Source of the DNA: an uncultured Eubacteriales bacterium
Lineage (GTDB): Bacteria > Bacillota > Clostridia > Oscillospirales > Oscillospiraceae
DNA length: 29,384 nucleotides
Assembly (NCBI GenBank): GCA_900549705.1
Contig: URPI01000006.1
Span: forward strand, 1 to 29,384
Direction: 5' to 3'
Shown here in pieces: positions 15,452 to 22,954 of the stretch (positions within the stretch are counted from its first letter, which is position 1; each line of letters starts with the position of its first letter). Below the pieces are notes generated by a model. The model did no database searches, had not been told where the DNA came from, and saw nothing but the letters and a program-made list of their open reading frames with translations. The translations under genes and the position numbers were made by a program.

Positions 15452-15928
15452 ATGGAAAAAATCACCAGCTTTACCATTGACCATCTGAAATTGCAGCCCG
15501 GCGTTTACGTCTCGCGCAAGGACAAGGTGGGCGCTGAAACCGTCACCACCTTTGACCTGCGCCTGACCAGCCCCAACGAGGAGCCGGTGATGAACACCGC
15601 CGAGGTGCACACCATCGAGCATTTGGCTGCCACCTATCTGCGCAACGACCCCCAGTGGAAGGACAAGGTGCTTTACTTTGGACCCATGGGCTGCCGCACC
15701 GGCTTTTATCTGCTGCTGGCGGGGGACTACAACTCCCGGGATGTGCTGCCCCTGGTGCTGGACTGCTTCCGCTTTATCCGGGACTACCGGGGCGAAGTGC
15801 CCGGTGCATCCCCCAAGGATTGCGGCAACTACCTGGACATGAACCTCAATATGGCAAATTTCTGGGGCAGACGCTATGCAGCCCTGCTGGAAAACATCAC
15901 CCCCGAAAGACTGGTTTACCCGGAGTGA
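15452..15928 (+). CDS. luxS: S-ribosylhomocysteine lyase LuxS
   Basis: A 158-residue LuxS. It cleaves S-ribosylhomocysteine to homocysteine and DPD, the precursor of autoinducer-2, in the cytoplasm. The metal-binding HTIEH motif is at residues 53-57, the third ligand cysteine is C124 (PKDCGNYLDMNL) and the catalytic cysteine is C81 (GPMGCRTGFY). Length and all key residues are normal, so the enzyme should be active. mtnN, which makes its substrate from S-adenosylhomocysteine, lies 1 kb downstream on the same strand, with a repeat array and two small genes between. Whether luxS and mtnN share a transcript is not certain; no clear terminator follows luxS. Confidence 0.97.
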   Translation: MEKITSFTIDHLKLQPGVYVSRKDKVGAETVTTFDLRLTSPNEEPVMNTAEVHTIEHLAATYLRNDPQWKDKVLYFGPMGCRTGFYLLLAGDYNSRDVLPLVLDCFRFIRDYRGEVPGASPKDCGNYLDMNLNMANFWGRRYAALLENITPERLVYPE

Positions 15929-15935
15929 GAGACCC

Positions 15936-16023
15936 AAAAGTGGACATTGAAAACTAAAAAAGTGGACATTGAAGCGGAAAAGTGGACATTGAAAGTGGAC
16001 ATTGGGGCAGAAAAGTGGACATT
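15936..16023 (+). repeat. Array of five AGTGGACATT direct repeats
   Basis: The 10-mer AGTGGACATT occurs exactly five times, at 15939, 15961, 15981, 15994 and 16014, that is at 22, 20, 13 and 20 base steps. Most copies are extended to AAAAGTGGACATTGAA. The array starts just after the luxS stop and ends 14 bases before the ATG of the next gene. Units are too short and too irregular for CRISPR. The spacing of about two helical turns resembles clustered protein-binding sites, for example the multi-site ends of some transposons or a regulator array; no transposase is present. Confidence 0.85.
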
Positions 16024-16037
16024 CAGAAAGGCATCCC

Positions 16038-16475
16038 ATGAAAAAGACACTGAAAGAAGCGCTGCGATTCCTTTTGGGCGTTGCGGCTTGCATGATTCTT
16101 ACCACGGGCATCAAGATTGCCTTGGACGGCTGTTGGTTGGTGTTCCTGCCCCTGGACGACAAGGTGGCATCGGTCACCGTTGCCTACCCGTCCCTGTCGC
16201 CGGAAGGGAAGGAAGTGTCGGACGCAGAGGACGTGCAGCGGTGCATCAATATGCTCAATACGCTGAAATATGATGTGTTCAAAAAATCCAAGGATACAAC
16301 CGAGCCGCTGGTCACCTATACCTACCACCTGAAAGATGGGACGGATATGGTGGTTGCAGCCAACAATAACACCGTATTTTATAAGGGTAAGCAGTACGTT
16401 TTGAAGGAAAGCGCAATATTTGTCAACGTAACAGAGGGGCTGTTCTTCTTGGAAGAAACTGCCAGACAGCCGTGA
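16038..16475 (+). CDS. Small membrane-anchored hypothetical protein
   Basis: I do not recognise this 145-residue protein. The N-terminus is basic (MKKTLKEALR) and is followed by a hydrophobic segment at about residues 11-23 (FLLGVAACMILTT), with a second hydrophobic patch at WLVFLPL. The remaining 110 residues are soluble and rich in short beta-like stretches (SVTVAYPSLS, LVTYTYHLKDGTDMVV). This suggests one N-terminal anchor with an extracytoplasmic domain. The ATG at 16038 is chosen because AAAGG at 16026-16030 precedes it by seven bases; a longer frame would run back into the repeat array. It lies directly behind the AGTGGACATT array and 27 bases before a putative metallopeptidase-like gene. 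Confidence 0.72.
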   Translation: MKKTLKEALRFLLGVAACMILTTGIKIALDGCWLVFLPLDDKVASVTVAYPSLSPEGKEVSDAEDVQRCINMLNTLKYDVFKKSKDTTEPLVTYTYHLKDGTDMVVAANNNTVFYKGKQYVLKESAIFVNVTEGLFFLEETARQP

Positions 16476-16502
16476 TTTTGGAAATTTGGCGGGAGAAGCA
16501 AT

Positions 16503-16964
16503 ATGGACAAATCGGGATTGACAGCGATTTTTGAAAAATACTGCCGGAAGCTGAGAATTGTCCCGGATTGGGATGTGAAGCTGGAATTTGTGGAAGACCC
16601 AACCTGGCGAAAGACCGGGGATTTTAAGATTGACTGCGAGGATAAAAAGGCAGTGTTTCTGCTGAATGCCGCCAACCCCAAGCAGGAGAATCTGGAGGAG
16701 GTCATTTGTCACGAGCTGATGCACCTGAAAATGTACCCCCTGGATCAGGTAACGGAATCGTTGATTATTAACGCCTTCGAGGAGGGCAGCCCGGCCAGCA
16801 ATTTTGCCTACCAGCAATTTTTCACCACCCTGGAGCAAACGGTGGAGGAGCTGACGAAGTGCTTCCTGCTGGAGTTCGGCAACAACCGGGAGCTGTCCTT
16901 TGGCCGCTGCAAGGGGAAAAAATCCTTTAATGAACTGTACGATGGTTTGCAAAGCATCAAATGA
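16503..16964 (+). CDS. Small HExxH (zincin-like) protein of unknown function
   Basis: A 153-residue protein with no clear signal peptide. Its centre carries VICHELMHLKMYPLD, a classic HExxH zinc-binding helix (H70, E71, H74). Upstream of it, AVFLLNA followed by EENLEEV-like acidic residues (QENLEEV) is the usual edge strand and helix start of minimal zincins and SprT-like domains. I cannot identify the third metal ligand with confidence; downstream acidic residues (E85 and the FEEG region) are candidates. The start is supported by GGGAGAAG about seven bases upstream. Thirteen bases separate it from mtnN, so the two are probably co-transcribed. Whether it is a protease or only a fold relative is open. 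Confidence 0.75.
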   Translation: MDKSGLTAIFEKYCRKLRIVPDWDVKLEFVEDPTWRKTGDFKIDCEDKKAVFLLNAANPKQENLEEVICHELMHLKMYPLDQVTESLIINAFEEGSPASNFAYQQFFTTLEQTVEELTKCFLLEFGNNRELSFGRCKGKKSFNELYDGLQSIK

Positions 16965-16977
16965 TGGGAGAGATTCG

Positions 16978-17691
16978 ATGACAAAACTTGGAATTATCGG
17001 TGCCATGCAGGAGGAAATTGAAACCCTGCTGCACCTGATGGAAAAGAAAACGGAAAAAGAAATTGCAGGCAGCGTCTTCCATGATGGCGTTCTGGAAGGA
17101 CTGCCTGTGACGGTGGTGCAGTGCGGCATCGGCAAGGTCAATGCGGCGCTGTGCGCCCAGATTCTGTGTGACCTGTTTGACGTGACCCACCTGGTGAACA
17201 CCGGCATTGCCGGCTCTTTGTGCAATGACCTGGACATTGGGGATATGGTGGTCAGCCGGGATGCCATGTATCATGACATGGATGCCACCGCCTTTGGCTA
17301 TCCCATGGGCAAGGTGCCCCAGATGGATGTGACCAGCTTCCCGGCGGATGACGCTTTGATGGCCTATGCCTTTGCGGCGGCAGAGGGGGTCAACCCCGGT
17401 CACACCAAGATTGGCAGAGTTGCCAGCGGCGACCAGTTCGTTGCCAGCAGGGAAGTGAAGGAGCGGATTATTTCCATTACCAGTGCCCTGTGTACCGAGA
17501 TGGAGGGCGCTGCCATTGCCCAAACGGCTTACCGCAACCGAGTTCCTTATGTGATTCTCCGTGCCATCTCCGACAAGGCAGACAACTCCGCCGAGATGGA
17601 CTACCCCACCTTTGAGTCCATCGCTGCCCATCGCTGTGCAGCGGTGACCCAGTGCCTTGCCAAGCACCTGGCAGAGCAGGAAGAAACTTGA
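16978..17691 (+). CDS. mtnN: 5'-methylthioadenosine/S-adenosylhomocysteine nucleosidase
   Basis: A 237-residue MTA/SAH nucleosidase (Pfs). It hydrolyses S-adenosylhomocysteine to S-ribosylhomocysteine plus adenine, and methylthioadenosine likewise. The N-terminus KLGIIGAMQEEIETL includes E12, matching the general acid/base position. Also visible are VVQCGIGKVNAA, NTGIAGSL, SGDQFVA, the substrate motif EMEGAAIAQ and RAISDKAD with the catalytic aspartate. The ATG at 16978 is chosen over a longer frame because GGGAG precedes it by seven bases and the family N-terminus starts here. Its product is the LuxS substrate, and luxS is just upstream, so the pair forms the activated methyl cycle detoxification route. 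A terminator follows the stop codon. Confidence 0.96.
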   Translation: MTKLGIIGAMQEEIETLLHLMEKKTEKEIAGSVFHDGVLEGLPVTVVQCGIGKVNAALCAQILCDLFDVTHLVNTGIAGSLCNDLDIGDMVVSRDAMYHDMDATAFGYPMGKVPQMDVTSFPADDALMAYAFAAAEGVNPGHTKIGRVASGDQFVASREVKERIISITSALCTEMEGAAIAQTAYRNRVPYVILRAISDKADNSAEMDYPTFESIAAHRCAAVTQCLAKHLAEQEET

Positions 17692-17698
17692 TTTTCAA

Positions 17699-17747
17699 AA
17701 AAGCCCCCGATGATTGGAGAAAATCCTTTCATCGGGGACGCTTTTTA
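17699..17747. terminator. Bidirectional terminator between mtnN and the CapA operon
   Basis: CCCCGATGA (17705-17713) pairs with TCATCGGGG (17729-17737) around a loop that itself can form GGA/TCC pairs. ACGCTTTTTA follows on the plus strand, and AAAAAAG precedes it, giving a U-run for the minus strand. It ends both convergent units. Confidence 0.88.
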
Positions 17748-19166
17748 TTATGCGGCTTCGTTGCCGTACAGCTGCTCCATGAGGGCAGCCAGATAATTGG
17801 CATCCCGCTCCTCCTGGGCACTGGCCAGGTATTGCCGGGATTCTGCCAGTCCCTCCCCAACGATGCTCATGGTGCGGTTGAAGGAGCGCTGGGCGGCACT
17901 GACGGTGACATCCTGAAGGTCATAAAGCTGCGCCCACTGGCTTTGGGTTGCTTCATCCAGGGGGAGAATGTCATAGCGCCGTCCGTTGGTGGTGCGAAGA
18001 TAAACCCAGGTGGGAATCAGGTTCACGTCTTCCAGATAAACCGTTCCGTCGGAGTATTTGCAGAAGGTCATGGTGAACCATACGCCGTCCTCGGTGTAGC
18101 CGTTGGGCTGGCTCTTCATGACGTTTGCCCGCTGGTTGGAAACGGCGTTGCCCATGGAGTAGAGGCATACGGTTTTGTGGTCGGGGTCAACGGTGCTGGT
18201 CAGCAGCGCCACCGGCTCCACCACATGGGGATGACCGCCCACAATCACATCAATGCCCAAGTCGCACAGCTTCTGGGCAATCTGGGTCTGGTGTGCCACC
18301 GGTGTCAGGGCATATTCCACGCCCCAGTGCAGGAAAATGACCAGCGCCTCAGCGCCCTCACTGCGCATTTGCTGAATATAGCTTTCCACTTCGGCATAGA
18401 ATGGCGCCGGGTTATTGGGGATGAAGGTGTTCACCACGTTTTCTGCCCCTTCGTGCAGCAGCAGACCGTTGAGGTACACCCGATTGGCGTAGCCGTTATC
18501 CGGCCTGCCCTGATAGGTGTAGCTGAGCATTCCAACCTTAATGCCGTTAATGTCTTCAATGGCATACTTCGGTTCATCCCCGTTTAGCATGGTGCCCAAC
18601 GTTTGCAGCCCCTTGCTGCGCACGGTTTCGATGGTGCGGAAAAAGCCGCTTTCGCCGGTGTCATAGCTGTGGTTGTTGCCGGTGAGCAGCATATCAAAGC
18701 CGCCGTTGCGGGCCCCGTCCACGATTTCGTCCGGGCAATTAAAATTGGGGTAGCCGCTGTAGCCTCTGGCGGCACCGGCCAGGGTGGTTTCCAGGTTGGC
18801 AACGGCAAAGTCGGCGGCATTCGTATATTCCTGCAAATACCGGAAAATATAGTCAAAATTATAGCTTCCGTCCGCCTGCCGTGCCGTGTCAATCACCGGC
18901 ATATGCATCAGCAAGTCGCCGGTGGCACCGATGGTTGCCCGGGAAATCACGTGCTCCGGTTCCGGCGGCTCTGTAGGGGGTTCGGTGGGCGGATCTGTGG
19001 GCGGCTCGGTCGCGGGAATCGTGGGAATGCTGACCTCAGTCGAGGGCTGCCGGGAATGTTGAAAATAGCCCCAGGCAAAGACGATGCTGAGCGTAGCTGC
19101 GCCAATCAGCAGCATCACAACAATAATTTTCAGGGCGGACAGCAGACGATACCAGAAATTTTTCAT
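17748..19166 (-). CDS. CapA family protein (metallophosphatase-like), membrane-anchored, copy 1
   Basis: A 472-residue CapA-family protein. A single N-terminal membrane segment (about residues 13-33, ALKIIVVMLLIGAATLSIVF without its ends) leads into a proline/threonine-rich linker (residues about 49-70, with PPTEPPTEPPEP). The extracytoplasmic domain follows. Its motifs are those of the calcineurin-like CapA fold: GATGDLLMH (81-88), NLETTLAG, LTGNNHSYDTG, FLHWGVEY, VGGHPHVVEP and YSMGNAVSN. CapA proteins are known from poly-gamma-glutamate synthesis and related envelope polymers, but CapB/CapC partners are not seen here, so the polymer is unknown. It is the last gene of alr-capA2-capA1, 14 bases after its paralogue, and ends at a bidirectional terminator. 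Confidence 0.9.
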   Translation of the reverse strand: MKNFWYRLLSALKIIVVMLLIGAATLSIVFAWGYFQHSRQPSTEVSIPTIPATEPPTDPPTEPPTEPPEPEHVISRATIGATGDLLMHMPVIDTARQADGSYNFDYIFRYLQEYTNAADFAVANLETTLAGAARGYSGYPNFNCPDEIVDGARNGGFDMLLTGNNHSYDTGESGFFRTIETVRSKGLQTLGTMLNGDEPKYAIEDINGIKVGMLSYTYQGRPDNGYANRVYLNGLLLHEGAENVVNTFIPNNPAPFYAEVESYIQQMRSEGAEALVIFLHWGVEYALTPVAHQTQIAQKLCDLGIDVIVGGHPHVVEPVALLTSTVDPDHKTVCLYSMGNAVSNQRANVMKSQPNGYTEDGVWFTMTFCKYSDGTVYLEDVNLIPTWVYLRTTNGRRYDILPLDEATQSQWAQLYDLQDVTVSAAQRSFNRTMSIVGEGLAESRQYLASAQEERDANYLAALMEQLYGNEAA

Positions 19167-19180
19167 GAATTACCTCCTGC

Positions 19181-20665
19181 TCACGCGGCGGCGAGGGAAG
19201 TACCCTCCCGCTGCTGTTTTTGACCGGCAAGATATTCCTGCACCTGGGCGATTCCTGTCCCCACCAGCGCTTGGGTGCGGTCGTAGGATTTGATGGCATT
19301 TTCATATGCCTCGTCTGTCAGGCCAAAGGTGGTTTGCCACTGGCTTTGCAGCGCGGCATCCAGGGGGATGATGACGTATTGTTTGCCGTTTGTCGTCCGC
19401 AAATCCACCCAGCAGGGGAGAATATTGGCATCCTCCAATTCCACCGTGCCGTCAGCATACTTGTTCAGCGTGAAGGAGAACAGCATTCCGTCCTCGGTGT
19501 GGCCGGTTTTCAGGTTCATTTCTGCAATGCGCTGGTTGGAAACGGCGTTGCCGGTGGAGTAGACGCAGACGGTTTTGTGGTCGGGATTGGTGCGGCTGGA
19601 CAGCAGCTGCACCGGCTGAATGACGTGGGGATGGCCGCCCACAATCACATCAAAGCCCATGTCGCATAGCTGCTGGGCAATCTCCTGCTGGATAGCGTTG
19701 GGGGAGGTCTGGTATTCATCACCCCAGTGGATGAACATGACGGTGGCCTCGGCACCTGCCAGCTTCATCTGTGCCAGCTGCTGGCGCACCTGCTGATAGA
19801 AAGGCTCCAGATTGGTGGGGATAAAGGCGTTAATCAGGGAGGAGCAGTTTGCACTCAGCGCGTTCTGATTCATATACACGACTCCGGGAGTGGGATTTTC
19901 CGGCTGCCCCTCATAGGAGTAGCACACCATTCCAACCTGAATGCCGCCAATGTTCTGTACGCTATAGGCCGGGTCAGCGGCATTTTCCCGGGTGCCCAGA
20001 GGCGTGAGCCCCTTGCTTTTGACCGTCTTTATTGTGCGCAGGAAGCCGTATTCACTGGTGTCGTAGCAGTGGTTGTTGGCTGTCAGGAGCATATCAAAGC
20101 CTGCATTCTTCAAAGCATCCACAATGGCATCCGGGGTATTGAAGGCGGGGTGGCCGGAGTATTTATAGCCCATGTCGGAACCGGCCAGGGTGGTTTCCAG
20201 GTTGGCAACGGAATAATCCGCCGCGCTGGAATAGGGAGTTAAGTACTGAAAGATGGAATCGAAATTATAGGTTCCGTCGCTGCGCAGGCCGGTGTTGGTC
20301 ACCGGCAGGTGCATGAGAATGTCGCCGGTGACGGCAATGGTTGCCTGGGCGACAACGCCAGTGGCTTCTGATGCTTCCGTTTCCTCCGGCTGGGTGGTGA
20401 CCTCTGACTTTTTAGAGCCGAACAGCCGGTTCCAAAGGGACTGCTTTTCCGGTTGGGTATCTTCTGGGATGCTCGGGAGGGTTACCGGCTCCTCTACGGT
20501 GGGGACGGTGGTGGCCTCCAGCTGGGGCTGGCCACTGCCGGCACTTCCAATCACCAGCCGCAGCCCCAGGGAAAACAGTACCAGAATGCCCATGACGACA
20601 ATAAGTCCCTTGACCAGAGAGCCGGAGCTATCCGCTCCACCGCTGTATTTACCTTTTTTTGCCAT
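19181..20665 (-). CDS. CapA family protein (metallophosphatase-like), membrane-anchored, copy 2
   Basis: A 494-residue paralogue of the neighbouring CapA protein. After a basic, glycine/serine-rich cytoplasmic tail comes one membrane segment (about 19-40, LVKGLIVVMGILVLFSLGLR without its ends). A linker rich in T, E, P and V runs to about residue 100, and then the CapA domain: VTGDILMH (112-119), NLETTLAGSD, LLTANNHCYDTSEYGF, FIHWGDEYQ, VGGHPHVIQP and YSTGNAVSN. The catalytic-domain alignment with copy 1 is close throughout, including the C-terminal NGKQYVIIPLDAALQSQW region, but the linkers differ. This points to an older tandem duplication rather than recent copying. It lies 12 bases after alr, so an envelope role is likely. 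An AAGGAGAAAG ribosome site precedes the ATG. Confidence 0.9.
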   Translation of the reverse strand: MAKKGKYSGGADSSGSLVKGLIVVMGILVLFSLGLRLVIGSAGSGQPQLEATTVPTVEEPVTLPSIPEDTQPEKQSLWNRLFGSKKSEVTTQPEETEASEATGVVAQATIAVTGDILMHLPVTNTGLRSDGTYNFDSIFQYLTPYSSAADYSVANLETTLAGSDMGYKYSGHPAFNTPDAIVDALKNAGFDMLLTANNHCYDTSEYGFLRTIKTVKSKGLTPLGTRENAADPAYSVQNIGGIQVGMVCYSYEGQPENPTPGVVYMNQNALSANCSSLINAFIPTNLEPFYQQVRQQLAQMKLAGAEATVMFIHWGDEYQTSPNAIQQEIAQQLCDMGFDVIVGGHPHVIQPVQLLSSRTNPDHKTVCVYSTGNAVSNQRIAEMNLKTGHTEDGMLFSFTLNKYADGTVELEDANILPCWVDLRTTNGKQYVIIPLDAALQSQWQTTFGLTDEAYENAIKSYDRTQALVGTGIAQVQEYLAGQKQQREGTSLAAA

Positions 20666-20677
20666 TTTCTTTCTCCT

Positions 20678-21829
20678 TCAGTCCAGCAGATACAGCACAG
20701 AGTGGATGACCTGACCGTTCATCAGATACACCCGGGGCACTCTCCGGCTGATGCCGCACACAAATTCATAGTTAAAGCTATCCTGCTGAGCGGCAATCTC
20801 CTCCACGGAGATGTTCAGTTCCCCGTTGCTGCCCACCAGCACAACGGTATCGCCCTGGGCGGCATCGGGGATGTCCGTTACGTCCACCATCATCTGATCC
20901 ATACATATTCTGCCCAGGATGGGAGCCTTTTTACCCCGGATCAGCACATAAAACCGCCCGGACAGACTTCTGCGGTAGCCGTCGGCATAGCCCACGGGGA
21001 CGGTTGCCACGCGGGTGGGTTTTGTGGTGGTGTAAGTACCGCCGTAGCTGATTTCCCGTCCGGCTTCCAGGGTTTTCAGGTGACTGATGCGGCTTTCCCA
21101 CCGCAGGGCGGGCTTCAGGTTCAGCCGCTCATGGTCAACCTCGTCGCTGGGGTACATTCCATAGGTGACAATGCCGGAGCGCACCATTTCGTATTTGCAT
21201 TTGAAATTCATCACACCGGCGGAATTGTCCATGTGGCGGATTTTTACGGATACGCCCCGATCTTGCAGCATCCCATAGAACCGGTCAAACTGCTCGTTCT
21301 GGCGGACAGCACGGCTCAGGTCGGCGCAGTCGGCAGTGGCGTAATGGCTGAACAGTCCCTCGGGGTCAAGTCCCGGCAGCTTTGCAATGGCGGCGCAGAT
21401 GTCCGCATCCTCCGGGGTCACCTGGAAGCCGATGCGGCTCATGCCGGTATCCACGGCGAAGTGGAAATGAGCGGTCAGCCCCAGCTCTTGTGCTACCTGG
21501 GACAGCGCCAGAGCATCCTCATAATGGAAGATGGTGGGGCGGATGCCCAACCGAATGGCATCGGGGAAGGCCTCCACAGGGGTGTAGCCCAGTATCAGAA
21601 TGGGCTTTTGAATATCTGCTTGCCGAAGCTCCAGCGCCTCCAGCATGGAGCTGACACCGAAAAAGGCGCAGTCCCCGCTGAGATGCCGCGCAATTTCCAC
21701 CGCGCCGTGGCCATAGGCATCTGCCTTGATAATGGCCATGACCGGTACACCGACCCGGTTTTTTACTTCGTTTATGTTATGCCGAATGGCATCCAAATCA
21801 ATGATTAACTGTGTGCAGCCAAAATTCAA
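20678..21829 (-). CDS. alr: Alanine racemase
   Basis: A 383-residue fold-type III PLP enzyme that converts L-alanine to D-alanine for peptidoglycan. The PLP lysine is K35 in IIKADAYGHG. FAVDTGMSRIGF, HMDNSAGVMNF, the catalytic tyrosine region ISYGGTY, and GRICMDQMMVDVT follow in order. The start is TTG at 21829. An in-frame TGA lies only three codons upstream, no in-frame ATG is nearby, and AAGGG precedes it by about nine bases, so the rare start is well supported. It is the first gene of an operon with two CapA-family genes 12 and 14 bases apart. A racemase with a different amino acid preference cannot be ruled out from sequence alone. Confidence 0.93.
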   Translation of the reverse strand: MNFGCTQLIIDLDAIRHNINEVKNRVGVPVMAIIKADAYGHGAVEIARHLSGDCAFFGVSSMLEALELRQADIQKPILILGYTPVEAFPDAIRLGIRPTIFHYEDALALSQVAQELGLTAHFHFAVDTGMSRIGFQVTPEDADICAAIAKLPGLDPEGLFSHYATADCADLSRAVRQNEQFDRFYGMLQDRGVSVKIRHMDNSAGVMNFKCKYEMVRSGIVTYGMYPSDEVDHERLNLKPALRWESRISHLKTLEAGREISYGGTYTTTKPTRVATVPVGYADGYRRSLSGRFYVLIRGKKAPILGRICMDQMMVDVTDIPDAAQGDTVVLVGSNGELNISVEEIAAQQDSFNYEFVCGISRRVPRVYLMNGQVIHSVLYLLD

Positions 21830-21864
21830 AGAAAATCATCCCTTACTTACAGCATTTCCGCATC

Positions 21865-21893
21865 ATTCTATCATAGATGTTGCAAGAAATCAA
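21865..21893 (-). promoter_or_regulatory. Promoter of the alr-capA operon
   Basis: On the minus strand: TTGATT (-35, 21888-21893), 17 bp spacer, TAGAAT (-10, 21865-21870), 35 bases before the TTG start codon of alr. Confidence 0.72.
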
Positions 21894-21973
21894 ATTAAGA
21901 ATTTGCGGCTGTGCCGCTTTCAGTTTTTGAGCGGCTTGCTGCATCGCGGATTGTAACTTTTCCGTGAAGTCTG

Positions 21974-22002
21974 TTGACAAGTTCCCAATTTCAGAACATA
22001 AT
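21974..22002 (+). promoter_or_regulatory. Promoter of the glycosyltransferase gene
   Basis: Consensus TTGACA (21974-21979), a 17 bp spacer and CATAAT (21997-22002). The leader to the ATG is about 70 bases. Confidence 0.65.
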
Positions 22003-22077
22003 ATATCTGCAATTTCAGAGACAATCCACGAACAACGAACCAAAACCGTTTGCCGCAGAAAGTGAGGAGACAACCCG

Positions 22078-22926
22078 ATGAACTTATTGCTCACCCTTGA
22101 TGAAAATTATCTGCCGCCTTGCAAGGTCATGCTGGATTCCTTCTTTGCCAGCAATCCCGGGGAGAAGAATGTATCAGTTTATCTGCTTCATAGTGCCATT
22201 CCCAAGGAAAAATTGGCAGAATTGGCTGACTTTTGTGCTGCTTCCGGGGCTGTGTTGAGGCCAATCGCCGTTGATGCGGCTCTGTTTGAAAATGCGCCAA
22301 CCACCAAGCGTTATCCAAAAGAGATGTATTATCGGCTGCTCTCCCCGCTGATTTTGCCAAAGGAATTGGAGCGAGTGCTGTATCTCGACCCGGATACGCT
22401 TATCATCAATCCGCTTCGCCCGCTGTGGGAGCTGAACCTGAGCGGAAAGGTATTTGCGGCGGCGGCGCACACAGGGCTGACCGAGATGGCAAACGGAATC
22501 AATCAGATGCGGCTGGACACCGAGCACGAGTATTTCAATTCCGGCGTGATGCTCATTGACCTGAATGCGGCGCGGAATCTGGTGACGGCGGAGGATGTCT
22601 TCCGGTGTGTCAGCGAGCACGAGAGAGAGCTGATTCTGCCCGACCAGGATGTTTTTAATATTCTGTATGGAAGCAAAACCATGCCCGTGGAGGATGTGAT
22701 TTGGAACTACGATGTGCGGAATTACTCCAAATATCTGATTCGCAGTACCGGAAAGCACGATCTGAACTGGGTCATGCGGAATACAGCCGTCCTCCATTTC
22801 TGCGGAAGAAATAAGCCCTGGCAGGCGGATTATAAAAACCTTTTTGGAATGCTGTATTTACATTACCAGAACCTGACCATGCGAAAACTGCATGAGAAAT
22901 CGAAACAGGAGAGAGCGGTGCAGTAA
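22078..22926 (+). CDS. Glycosyltransferase family 8 protein
   Basis: A 282-residue glycosyltransferase of the GT8 (LgtC/glycogenin-like) family. The N-terminus MNLLLTLDENYLPPCKVML is the usual nucleotide-sugar-binding start. The metal-binding DxD motif is D104-P-D106 in RVLYLDPDTLIINPL. EYFNSGVMLIDL and LPDQDVFNIL are conserved in the family, and VLHFCGRNKPW near residue 240 is the typical C-terminal histidine motif. GT8 enzymes usually transfer glucose or galactose from UDP-sugars onto envelope glycans; the acceptor here is unknown. A GAGGAG ribosome site precedes the ATG. The gene is divergent from alr and converges on an LRR-like gene; no clear terminator is seen in the 28 bases between them. 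Confidence 0.92.
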   Translation: MNLLLTLDENYLPPCKVMLDSFFASNPGEKNVSVYLLHSAIPKEKLAELADFCAASGAVLRPIAVDAALFENAPTTKRYPKEMYYRLLSPLILPKELERVLYLDPDTLIINPLRPLWELNLSGKVFAAAAHTGLTEMANGINQMRLDTEHEYFNSGVMLIDLNAARNLVTAEDVFRCVSEHERELILPDQDVFNILYGSKTMPVEDVIWNYDVRNYSKYLIRSTGKHDLNWVMRNTAVLHFCGRNKPWQADYKNLFGMLYLHYQNLTMRKLHEKSKQERAVQ

Positions 22927-22954
22927 AACACTTGACTGATGGCTTACACATCGT

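Noticed and set aside
15936..16023. CRISPR array interpretation of the AGTGGACATT repeats
   Set aside because: The repeat is only about 10-16 bases, spacers are shorter than repeats and irregular, and no cas genes are near.
20453..21808. 451-codon open frame antisense to alr and capA2
   Set aside because: It lies opposite clearly identified genes and has no domain or ribosome site.
21843..22094. Possible 83-residue minus-strand protein in the alr/GT8 gap
   Set aside because: It would need a GTG start with no properly spaced ribosome site, covers two divergent promoters, and resembles no family.
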